A stretch of DNA of 11,895 bases. Origin: Dehalococcoidia bacterium (GTDB taxonomy: Bacteria > Chloroflexota > Dehalococcoidia > Dehalococcoidales > Fen-1064). Positions within the stretch are counted from its first letter, which is position 1, and each line of letters starts with the position of its first letter. The notes beneath the pieces are model-generated. The model saw only the letters and a list, made by a program, of their open reading frames with translations, ran no database searches and had not been told where the DNA came from. The position numbers were made by a program, and so were the translations under genes. The stretch spans positions 11,565 to 23,459 of the forward strand of contig PMCB01000052.1 in NCBI GenBank assembly GCA_003153955.1. The letters are read 5' to 3'. Positions 1-6,552 of the stretch are shown piece by piece.

Positions 1-495
1 GACGATGAACTGACATCGGCGCGCATTGCCACGGAACAGGATGACGTGGTGATGGTCACGCAGAAAGGACAGTCCATCCGCTTCCCGGTGGAAAGTATCC
101 GCACCAGTCAGCGAACCAGCGGCGGCGTCAAGGGCATCAAACTCTTTGACGGCGATGTTGTTGTCGGCATGGGCATTGCTTCGCCAGGTTCCTACGTTCT
201 GGTTGTTTCCACGGAAGGTTACGGCAAACTGACTCAGATCGACCGCTATCCCAAACAGCACCGCGCCGGCAGCGGCGTCCGGACCATTAAACTGGTGGAT
301 AAAACCGGGGAATTGGCCGATGCCAGGATTGTCTCGCCGTCGCAGCAGGTCATGTTCATCTCAGCCAACGGCATCGTGACCCGCACGCCGGTGAAAGAAA
401 TCAGCATCCTGGACCGAAGCACCCAGGGCGTGCGCCTGATGCGCATGGATGAAGGCGACCATGTGGTAGCAGTGGCCCATATGGAAACCACTTAA
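1..495 (+). CDS. gyrA: DNA gyrase subunit A, C-terminal end (partial)
   Basis: The reading frame is open from base 1, so the start lies outside the window; 164 C-terminal residues are visible, ending with TAA at 493-495. They are the last blades of the GyrA C-terminal beta-pinwheel, which wraps DNA so that the gyrase A2B2 complex can introduce negative supercoils using ATP. The blade signatures are visible as repeated units: SQRTSGGVKGIKL, then KQHRAGSGVRTIKL, then LDRSTQGVRLMRM, each followed by an acidic/hydrophobic strand such as GDVVVGM or DEGDHVVAV. There is no long acidic tail after the last blade. The catalytic tyrosine and the GyrA box lie upstream and cannot be checked, so ParC is not formally excluded, but the well-kept blade repeats favour GyrA. 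A hairpin follows directly, so this is the end of its transcription unit. Confidence 0.93.
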   Translation, partial: DDELTSARIATEQDDVVMVTQKGQSIRFPVESIRTSQRTSGGVKGIKLFDGDVVVGMGIASPGSYVLVVSTEGYGKLTQIDRYPKQHRAGSGVRTIKLVDKTGELADARIVSPSQQVMFISANGIVTRTPVKEISILDRSTQGVRLMRMDEGDHVVAVAHMETT

Positions 496-516
496 CCGGC
501 AGCTTTAACAGAATTT

Positions 517-551
517 AATCCCCTCTCCTCAGGGAGAGGGGATTCTTATTT
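517..551 (+). terminator. Intrinsic-type terminator after gyrA
   Basis: A perfect 12-bp inverted repeat (AATCCCCTCTCC at 517-528 and its complement at 533-544) encloses a 4-base loop (TCAG). It is followed by a T-rich but interrupted tail, CTTATTT. It lies 21 bases after the gyrA stop. The broken U-tract makes it a weaker textbook case. The pyrimidine/purine composition also resembles dispersed intergenic palindromes, so it could be a repeat element acting as a terminator. Confidence 0.7.
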
Positions 552-593
552 AAAAATGGACAGTCCCCCACAGGTAATTTTTAATTTCGAGCA

Positions 594-615
594 GCATATG
601 CAACTGCATATGCAA
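594..615. repeat. Palindromic direct/inverted repeat upstream of the MBL-fold gene
   Basis: GCATATGCAA occurs at 594-603 and again at 606-615. Since GCATATGC is itself palindromic, the two copies also form an inverted repeat with a 4-base spacer. It sits 31-52 bases before the start codon of the next gene, where an operator or a small 5'-leader hairpin would be expected. No good -35/-10 pair was found around it, so an operator role is only a suggestion. Confidence 0.4.
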
Positions 616-645
616 TAGCGGTGCGAGAAGGAATGAGCGTTAAAT

Positions 646-1890
646 ATGGATACTCCCCAATATAAAATCGTCCGTGAACAACTTGGCCCCAACGGCGTCT
701 CCCTGACCGGCATTTATTTCCGCTACGGCGGCAACATCTACATCTTCAGTTATCAGAAAGACGGTATCACCCGGCATACCCTAATAGATACCGGCGACCG
801 CCGCCACCGCGACAGTATTCTGTCTATCCTTTCGGAAAACAAAATCGACCCTAAAGCCATTGAAACTATGATTATCACTCACAGCCACCCGGACCATTAC
901 GGCCTGGCTCATATTCTGGCCATGCAGTCCGGCGCGAAAATCCTGGTGCATGCCAATTTTAAGGGCGCCATCGAGGGCGACCGTAACGTTTTAGAACGCA
1001 ATTTACTCGGGCTGCGCAGCCCCAAAGAACTCAAAGAATGCAAAATCGAATTTCTTTCCCCCGATAAAGGGGGTTGTAAGATTAAAATATTTGGACAGGA
1101 TTTCATCCGTCTTTTGGAACCGATTTCTTTTGGCGGCGCCGAAAAACTGGATGTGCTGGCGATTCCCCAGAGTATCGACACGCACTCGCGCGACCAGATC
1201 GTGGCGATTTATTCCGCCCGGGATTACGCCAAACCTGACAGCACCCCGCCCAAAGGTTACCGCCCCGATAATGACCTGCTTTTTTCCGGCGACCTCTGGC
1301 TGATGCGCGGCCCGCTCTTTGACCGGAAGATGAAGGGCTTTTCATTCTACATCCGGCGCGGATTATTCCGGGTACGGGGCCTGTTAGCCGGCAACGGCTG
1401 GCACGGCGTCACGATCCTGGAGCAGGATGTCGCCGTCAAGGAAGCACTCAAGGGGCATTTCAGCGTCGTCCGGGTGAAACCGGGGCACGGGCAGGAATTT
1501 CTCGGCAGCCGGATCCTGCCGCTGGGCTTGCCGGCGGACAGCGACCTCCTGAAAACATTGGGTTATCCCGCTGATATTGCGGAAGCGGAAAACCGGGATG
1601 CCCAGCTGAAAACAAAAATGACCGGCCTGCTCGAACAGGCTTATGCCGGTTTCATCAAAGAAGTGCTTTTCTGGCAAAAACAGGGCTACACCCTTGAGGA
1701 AATTTCGGAGTTTCTGGTGCGCATTTACAAAGAACAGATCGCCGGCAGTCACCAGGTTGCCATCGATAGAAAACAGCGCCGGGAACGCATGAAAACCACG
1801 TTGTCGCGGATGCAGAAAGATACGGCGGTATCTCCGGACCTACTCCGCCTGGCCGAAACAACCGCCGCTAAACTGGAAAAAATCAGTTAG
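646..1890 (+). CDS. MBL-fold metallo-hydrolase
   Basis: This 414-residue cytoplasmic protein belongs to the metallo-beta-lactamase superfamily. The signature metal-binding loop THSHPDHYG lies at residues 78-86 (H79, H81, D83, H84), preceded by the usual strand LIDTG at 46-50. The probable third ligand is H180 (SIDTHSRD), the bridging Asp is in SGDLW (D216), and the last His is in KPGHG (H281), so the full ligand set seems present. Residues from about 310 to 414 form an extra charged helical tail unlike the compact core, which may serve for dimerisation or substrate choice. The substrate cannot be read from sequence; glyoxalase-II-like, lactonase-like and other hydrolase roles all remain open. 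The ATG at 646 is the first good start, with AAGGA at 628-632, a somewhat long 13-base spacing. It stands alone between the gyrA terminator and a gene-poor stretch. Confidence 0.88.
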   Translation: MDTPQYKIVREQLGPNGVSLTGIYFRYGGNIYIFSYQKDGITRHTLIDTGDRRHRDSILSILSENKIDPKAIETMIITHSHPDHYGLAHILAMQSGAKILVHANFKGAIEGDRNVLERNLLGLRSPKELKECKIEFLSPDKGGCKIKIFGQDFIRLLEPISFGGAEKLDVLAIPQSIDTHSRDQIVAIYSARDYAKPDSTPPKGYRPDNDLLFSGDLWLMRGPLFDRKMKGFSFYIRRGLFRVRGLLAGNGWHGVTILEQDVAVKEALKGHFSVVRVKPGHGQEFLGSRILPLGLPADSDLLKTLGYPADIAEAENRDAQLKTKMTGLLEQAYAGFIKEVLFWQKQGYTLEEISEFLVRIYKEQIAGSHQVAIDRKQRRERMKTTLSRMQKDTAVSPDLLRLAETTAAKLEKIS

Positions 1891-2457
1891 CTTGCAGCAC
1901 CCGGCTGTCATATTCGTGATTTTCCTGATTTAGACACAACTTCGACCCTTCTATCTTTTTAGAAGTTCAAAGCAAACATTCGATCAACTTTTAGTATAAC
2001 GCTGCTGTAATCTAAATTAGTCCGAGCGTGACCAGCACCATGTATTGTAGGCTCACAACAGCTTTGGGCATAAAAACCGGCCGTCTGTGTGTTTTGGAAA
2101 ACAGCCATGTTTTCTTCTTCAAATTTTTCCTGGACCAATTGTCCCACCAGTCCGGGCTGTAGTAGTTTTGCGTCGTGTGATAAGTGGTTCCGTCGATTTC
2201 TAACTTCATGCCGTACCGTCCAAGTTAAGCATTATAACTACCTATGTGTATCCTGGGGCCTATACCTAAATATTACCTATTTATTAAGATAGTAACAATA
2301 CGTATCTACGTAAGTAAAATCTTGGAATCAGGCACAAACCAACCGGCGTAACGGAGATACTGATGAAAAGGACTATTTATTTGGGCATCGAAGTACCAAC
2401 GTTAGAGACATCTGCCGGGTTTATCCTCCGTTCGTGAGGCCATAGTATAATGAGTTC
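1891..2457. other. Gene-poor stretch with possible decayed coding remnants
   Basis: This 567-base region is visibly richer in A+T than its flanks and holds no ORF I would defend. On the minus strand, bases 2012-2209 encode 65 residues starting MKLEIDGTTYHTTQNYYSPDWWD, with protein-like aromatic content. A second minus frame at 1959-2147 overlaps it, as if one gene had been split by a frameshift, but I recognise neither product. On the plus strand a 24-codon ORF (2363-2437, MKRTIYLGIE...) has GGAG just upstream; it may be a fragment. No terminator with a T-run follows the MBL-fold gene here. The bases before 2458 carry a TATAAT element, listed separately. Confidence 0.45.
2446..2451 (+). promoter_or_regulatory. 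Consensus -10 element immediately before the membrane-protein gene
   Basis: A perfect TATAAT ends only six bases before the ATG at 2458. Transcription would then begin at or within a few bases of the start codon, giving a leaderless mRNA, which fits the absence of a Shine-Dalgarno sequence. No convincing -35 box is seen 16-18 bases upstream, so the site may be fortuitous. Confidence 0.4.
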
Positions 2458-2868
2458 ATGGGTTTACAAAATCGGAGAATATCCGCGGCTGCAGGTATTA
2501 TGATGCTCATCGCCGGTGGATTCAATGTCTTATGGCTCATCGGCGTTTTTACTCATGTCCTGGATGTAAAGGCGCTGCTGCGTGTCACCTGGGTGATATC
2601 GCCGTTTCTCTATTTGATTCTGGACATCGGGTTTGGCGGTAACAATTTTATCGCTTCTGTATTAGCGGTAATATTTATTCTCGGGATATTATCAAGCATC
2701 ATCGGGGGCTGGTTTACTTTAAAAAGAAAAAACCGGGTCCTCGCTTTGATGGGCGCGGCCGGTGCCTGTATTTGTGCTCCGCTGCTTGGGATTGCCGCGG
2801 TCATTATCCTGGTTTTATACCGGAGCCGGTCACTCGCCAGTAAAAATCTCGATCAGGGGAAAACATGA
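2458..2868 (+). CDS. Small four-helix membrane protein, unknown function
   Basis: This 136-residue, strongly hydrophobic protein has about four predicted transmembrane segments: near 11-32, 41-58, 63-85 and 95-121. A basic loop (LKRKNR, 88-93) lies between the third and fourth, and the C-terminus is hydrophilic and Lys/Arg-rich (RSRSLASKN). By the positive-inside rule that loop and the C-terminus probably face the cytoplasm. I do not recognise a family; the layout resembles small DUF4064-like or hypothetical membrane proteins, which is not enough for a name. The ATG at 2458 lacks a Shine-Dalgarno sequence and lies six bases after a TATAAT. The next candidate starts (residues 15-16) would cut the first helix, so 2458 is preferred. 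Its stop overlaps the ATG of the reductase pseudogene in an ATGA arrangement, so the two were once translationally coupled. Confidence 0.65.
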   Translation: MGLQNRRISAAAGIMMLIAGGFNVLWLIGVFTHVLDVKALLRVTWVISPFLYLILDIGFGGNNFIASVLAVIFILGILSSIIGGWFTLKRKNRVLALMGAAGACICAPLLGIAAVIILVLYRSRSLASKNLDQGKT

Positions 2869-3839
2869 CTCTTACCAAACTTGTTACCGACAAAATGCGG
2901 ATTGTAATCTAGGCTGGCGGCCTGCTGGCGCTTTCGGGCACCACGGTCGTCATGGTCGGCCGTCCGAACAATGTGGCTGCTATCCGCCAAAACGGATTGA
3001 AGTTAATCACGGCGGCCGGGACGCACATCGTGCAATTGCCGGCCGTTACCTCTCCCGACCAACTCGAATTTAGCCCGGATGATGTGGTTTTTCTATGCGT
3101 TAAAGGACAGGATACCGACAGCGCGGTGCGTGACCTGTTTGCCCTGGTAAAAGACGTCCCTGTTTTTTGTTTCCAGAACGGGGTGCGTAATGAACAAATC
3201 GTCAGCAAATATTATCCGCGGGTTTACGGCGTGATAGTAAAAGCCGGCGCAGTCTTCATTCGGGACGGCGAAGTGGAAAGTCGAGGCAATCCTCCCGGCA
3301 GGTTTGTGCTGGGGAGATATCCCGACGGCACGGATGCATTGGTCGCCGCTGTCGCCGTGAGGCTGCGCAATGCCGGATATGAAGCTGAGGTCACCCCGGA
3401 AATCATGCCATATAAATACGGTAAACTGGTGGAAAACCTGGCCAACGCGGTCGGCGCGATTACCAATGCCGCCGGGCCGGAGGCTAACTGCATCGCTTTG
3501 GCTGCCCAAACCGAAGGCAAAGAAATTCTGGCCCGGGCCGGAATACGCTGGGTTCCGGCAAAAGAACCCACCCGTAAGCCGTCAAGCAATGTAACGCCTC
3601 CGCATGATGACCCCCTTGGCCGGCCCTTAGGCTCAACCTGGCAAAGTCTGGTACGCAATCAGGGCACCGTCGAAACTGAATTTTTAAACGGCGAGATTGT
3701 CCGGCTGGCCGCGAAGTTCGGCACTAAAGCTCCTGTTAATCAGGCCCTTTTGCGCATCACATTGGAAATGGCAGCTAATCACGAAAAGCCGGGGAAATAC
3801 ACCCCCGCCGAGTTGCTTAAGATACTAAAGCTGGAATGA
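2865..3839 (+). pseudogene. Ketopantoate reductase-like gene, broken near its N-terminus
   Basis: The original start is the ATG at 2865, with GGGGA at 2856-2860. It reads MTLTKLVTDKMRIVI and then meets TAG at 2910-2912. The same frame continues open for 309 further codons: AGGLLALSGTTVVMVGRPNNVAAIRQNGLKL and so on. In the ApbA/PanE family, MRIVI leads into a GxGxxG NADPH loop about 23 residues before the VGR strand. Here only some 15 codons separate them and the glycine loop is missing, so a deletion of roughly eight codons seems to accompany the nonsense codon. The rest is well kept: FLCVKGQD, FCFQNG, the YGKLVENLAN helix (K and N matching the catalytic Lys/Asn of PanE) and the GTVETEFLNGE acid motif. 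A product from the only later ATG (2952) would have 295 residues, no ribosome site and no nucleotide fold. A working enzyme would reduce 2-dehydropantoate or a related keto acid with NADPH. A sequencing error is the main alternative. Confidence 0.75.
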
Positions 3840-4934
3840 TTATTTAACCGTTGTTTTAGGGTTAAGCGCTTTAGTTATCAGCGGAATGTTTACCGAGACG
3901 CTTGTACCTTTCCCCGGTTGGCTTTCGATCTTGATGTCCCCGCCCCAGGAATATGCGCGTTCTCTCATGGTAATCAACCCGAAGGCTTTGGGGTCGGATA
4001 GCTGCTCTGCGGTAATGCCGTTGCCGTTATCGCTGATTTTTAATATGATGCTGTCCGGTTCTTCGTCTAATGTAATTTTTACTTTACCGGCGTTAGCGTG
4101 GCGTATGACGTTGGTCAATGCTTCCTGAAATATCCGGAAAATTGTCGTCGCACGGTCCTGGTCCAACCTGATTTTTTTATCACCCGGTTTGAACTCGAAT
4201 TTTATTTCAGTTCGTTTGCGTAATTCCTGTAATTGCCATTCAATAGCCGCCTCGAGGCCGACATGGTCTAATATGCCCGGTCTCAATTCAGAGGAAACCC
4301 GCTGCACGGTTTGCACAGCATCGTCAATCAATCCGTTCACGGTGTTTGCTTTTTCCGCCAGCAGGATTTCGGTTTTAGGGAGCCTTTTCGCCAACCACGA
4401 AACATCCATTTTCATCGCCGTTAAAAGTTGTCCCAAATCGTCGTGGATTTCACGCGCCAACTTCGTTTTCTCTTCTTCTCGAATAGACTCCAGGTGCTGT
4501 GCCAGCTTGCGTAACTGCTCCCTCGAGGTTTTGACCTGTGCTTCTGCTTGCTTACGGTCGGTGATATCGGTAATCATGTGGAAGAAGATTCTCTTCCCGT
4601 TTTCTGTCGATCCACCGATAGGGTATACTGCTGAACGGATCCAGTGCCCGGAGGAGGTGTCTTTGATTTCCCGCTCTACGGCCTGCTTTGTAATCACTGC
4701 TTCTTCCAGTGGGCAATTATCGATGGGGTGGTTCAGACCGTGCACGACAAGCGGACAGTATTGGCCCAGGATATCCTCAGATTTAAGGCCCAGGGAACTT
4801 TGCACCGCGCTGTTTGCCATCAGGATATGATGGTCTTCGTCGATCAGCATCACATAAAAGGGGAAAGCCTCCAGCAGCGCTGAGGTTTTTAAATTTATCT
4901 CTTTATGGTCGGGCGCTTTATTTTCCTTAACCAT
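3840..4934 (-). CDS. Cytoplasmic PAS-domain histidine kinase, NarL/DesK-like (HisKA_3) class
   Basis: This 364-residue sensor kinase has no transmembrane segment. Residues about 18-130 form a PAS domain (FYVMLIDEDHHILMANSAV through DITDRKQAEAQ). A coiled linker (130-158) leads to the HisKA_3 dimerisation helix with phospho-acceptor H164 in LAREIHDDLGQLL. The HATPase_c domain shows the N box EALTNVIRHA (N275), the G1 box DNGNG (302-306) and FGLITMRER with GKGTS. The family autophosphorylates the His and passes phosphate to a NarL/FixJ-type response regulator. None is encoded here, so the kinase is an orphan in this window. The PAS holds the protein's only cysteines, C60 and C74, with H65 between them (CPLVVHG...CP); this suggests a redox, metal or heme-linked signal, which is inference. 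A GAGGGAGAG ribosome site precedes the ATG by about five bases. Its 3' end abuts the stop of the convergent reductase pseudogene. Confidence 0.92.
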   Translation of the reverse strand: MVKENKAPDHKEINLKTSALLEAFPFYVMLIDEDHHILMANSAVQSSLGLKSEDILGQYCPLVVHGLNHPIDNCPLEEAVITKQAVEREIKDTSSGHWIRSAVYPIGGSTENGKRIFFHMITDITDRKQAEAQVKTSREQLRKLAQHLESIREEEKTKLAREIHDDLGQLLTAMKMDVSWLAKRLPKTEILLAEKANTVNGLIDDAVQTVQRVSSELRPGILDHVGLEAAIEWQLQELRKRTEIKFEFKPGDKKIRLDQDRATTIFRIFQEALTNVIRHANAGKVKITLDEEPDSIILKISDNGNGITAEQLSDPKAFGLITMRERAYSWGGDIKIESQPGKGTSVSVNIPLITKALNPKTTVK

Positions 4935-4989
4935 CTTTACTCTCCCTCAAAAAAACTGATGGTGCGGCAGGTCTATTTACGGTAGTTTA

Positions 4990-5017
4990 ATTATAGTCCC
5001 TCTACATCTTTACTGAA
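4990..5017 (-). promoter_or_regulatory. Candidate promoter of the histidine kinase
   Basis: Read on the minus strand there is TTCAGT (5012-5017), a 16-base spacer and a perfect TATAAT (4990-4995). The start of transcription would fall near 4983, giving a leader of about 50 bases before the ATG at 4934. The -10 box is strong and the -35 box poor, which would suit activator control. Confidence 0.4.
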
Positions 5018-5239
5018 CTTTGCTTTTTTTCATGGCAACCGGCCCACGGCCAAAAATCCAGGATCTTTCCATAAATACAGAAAGAGCAGTAGATAAAGGG
5101 ATTAGGGTCGCACACTGACTGCTGAAAGCTGTCAGCTGATAACTATTCGGAATAGACCCCTTTCGTTTGCTTCACTTTCACCCTTGTGCTAACATAATTT
5201 TGAACAGGCATTCATCACTACCTTTCTGAAAAAATCTAA

Positions 5240-5267
5240 TTGCCCGGCTGATTTTGTGCTGTAAAAT
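5240..5267 (+). promoter_or_regulatory. Candidate promoter of the CoA-transferase operon
   Basis: TTGCCC (5240-5245), a 16-base spacer and TAAAAT (5262-5267, five of six consensus bases) give a plausible sigma-70-type promoter. The start would lie near 5274, with a leader of about 40 bases before the ATG at 5315. This also argues against the TTG at 5273 as the translation start. Confidence 0.35.
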
Positions 5268-5314
5268 ATGATTTGCCTCCCCACGAAATCAAACTGGCGG
5301 ACGAGGTTTATATC

Positions 5315-6523
5315 ATGTCAACAAGACCTTTTGCAGGACTGAAAGTTATCGAATACGGCGAATATATTTCCGCCCCTTACTGCACCCGGTTATTGGCCGG
5401 ACTCGGCGCGGACGTCATCAAGGTGGAAAAAGCCGGCGGGGATGAAGCCCGCGTCAACGGCCCCTTCCCCAAAGACATCCCTCACCCGGAGAAAAGCGGC
5501 CTCTACCTCTCACTTAACGCCAATAAAAAGGGCGTCACCCTCAATCTGGAAAAGCCGCAAGGCAAAGATGTCTTCAAAAAACTCATCGCAAATGCCGATG
5601 TGCTCGTCGAGAATAACATCCGCGGTTATATGGACGGCCTGGGGCTCGGCTACGACGTTTTAAAAGCAATTAATCCGAAACTGGTGATGGTTTCCATCAC
5701 TCCCTTCGGGCAGACCGGCCCCTATAAGGACTGGAAAGCCTATCACATTAATTCCTGCGGCGCCGGCGGCATGTCCATCGGCACCGGGGACCCCGCCCGG
5801 GAGCCCTTAACCATGCCCCTGTCTCAAGGTGGCTATGAGGCCGGATTGAGCGCCGCTACGGGCATCCTGGCCGCGCTGCTGGCCCGCGAAAAGACCGGCA
5901 AAGGGCAATTTATTGACATTTCCGAAGTCGAAGTCTGGGCGACTACCCACGCCGGCCAGTACGTGCTGACTTTTCTTTACCGCGGCATCACCGGCATCCG
6001 CCGGGGCACTCACGGGCCGCAGGTTTACCCCTGCGAAATCTTCCCCTGCAAAGACGGCTATGTCAGTCTGATCGCCCCGCAAATCGAGCAGTGGCTGCGC
6101 TTTGTCGAAGTGCTGGGTACGCCGGAATGGACTAAAGAGCCCCGCTACCGCAACCGCCGCGCCATGGCCGAAGATTATCCGGACGAGGTCAATGCCCTGA
6201 TTATCCCCTGGATGATGGCGCGCACCAAGGAAGAAATCATGAAACTCTGCCAGGACAAACGGGTGCCGTGCGTCCCGATTTACGATATCGCCGAAGTCGT
6301 CAACCACCGCCAGATTAAGGCCATGGATTTCTTCGTCGAACTCGACCACCCGGCAGCGGGCAAGCTCAAGTATGCCAAAGGTCCTTGCACCTTTGAAAAG
6401 ACCGACTGGCAGTGGCAAACATCCGCGCCTTTGCTCGGTCAGGACAACGAAAAGGTCTATTGTGAACAATTAGGATATACCCAGAAAGAATTGGCCGGCC
6501 TGAAAAAGTCGGGAGTAATTTAG
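5315..6523 (+). CDS. CaiB/BaiF-type class III CoA-transferase, subunit lacking the catalytic Asp
   Basis: This protein of 402 residues, the usual length for the family, belongs to the class III (formyl-CoA/carnitine-type) CoA-transferases, which move CoA between carboxylic acids. Visible family features are the N-terminal FAGLKVIEYGEYISAPYCTRLLAGLGADVIKVEK, the LNANKKGVTLNL strand, ITPFGQTGPYKDWKAYH, and ATGILAALLAREKTGKGQFIDISEVE. In working members the last of these is preceded by a D-x-x-[AS]-G motif whose Asp forms the covalent intermediates. Here the aligned sequence is QGGYEAG, with Gly173 (GGC at 5831-5833) at the Asp place. The protein alone is therefore probably inactive and acts with its neighbour. 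The ATG at 5315 is chosen because GAGGT lies at 5303-5307; a TTG at 5273 would add 14 unconserved residues. The second transferase starts 29 bases after its stop, so the two form an operon. The substrate is unknown. Confidence 0.9.
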   Translation: MSTRPFAGLKVIEYGEYISAPYCTRLLAGLGADVIKVEKAGGDEARVNGPFPKDIPHPEKSGLYLSLNANKKGVTLNLEKPQGKDVFKKLIANADVLVENNIRGYMDGLGLGYDVLKAINPKLVMVSITPFGQTGPYKDWKAYHINSCGAGGMSIGTGDPAREPLTMPLSQGGYEAGLSAATGILAALLAREKTGKGQFIDISEVEVWATTHAGQYVLTFLYRGITGIRRGTHGPQVYPCEIFPCKDGYVSLIAPQIEQWLRFVEVLGTPEWTKEPRYRNRRAMAEDYPDEVNALIIPWMMARTKEEIMKLCQDKRVPCVPIYDIAEVVNHRQIKAMDFFVELDHPAAGKLKYAKGPCTFEKTDWQWQTSAPLLGQDNEKVYCEQLGYTQKELAGLKKSGVI

Positions 6524-6552
6524 CGGCTCGGATTCAGCCGGGGAGGATATAC

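Larger units (their letters stand above)
4935..5314. other. Divergent intergenic region between the kinase and the CoA-transferase operon
   Basis: These 380 bases separate two divergent genes and contain a promoter candidate for each, listed separately. Between them, at about 5114-5138, is a cluster of small overlapping inverted repeats built on AGCTG/CAGCT and CTGAC/GTCAG. These could be a regulator site or just a simple intergenic repeat. I see no small gene or RNA. Confidence 0.4.

Noticed and set aside
2089..2292. A 67-residue plus-strand ORF in the gene-poor stretch
   Set aside because: It has no ribosome site, its composition is Cys/Ser-rich and not protein-like, and it is opposite a somewhat better minus frame.
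2910..2912. TAG as a recoded amber (pyrrolysine or readthrough) codon
   Set aside because: The glycine loop is missing right after it, which points to damage, and no sign of pyrrolysine machinery is present in the window.
2952..3839. Reading the reductase ORF as an intact gene starting at the ATG at 2952
   Set aside because: It has no ribosome site and would lack the whole first strand and NADPH loop; the frame continues upstream through a TAG to a proper start at 2865.
4189..4830. A 213-residue plus-strand frame across the histidine kinase gene
   Set aside because: The minus strand encodes a complete kinase with all motifs; the plus frame is Ser/Cys-rich shadow sequence.
5273..5314. TTG start 14 codons upstream for the first CoA-transferase
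   Set aside because: No ribosome site fits it, it lies at the expected transcription start, and the ATG at 5315 has a good Shine-Dalgarno and matches the family N-terminus.
5807..6469. A 220-residue open frame on the minus strand inside the first CoA-transferase gene
   Set aside because: It is antisense to a clearly conserved protein, has no ribosome site or recognisable domain, and arises from the high third-position GC of the real gene.
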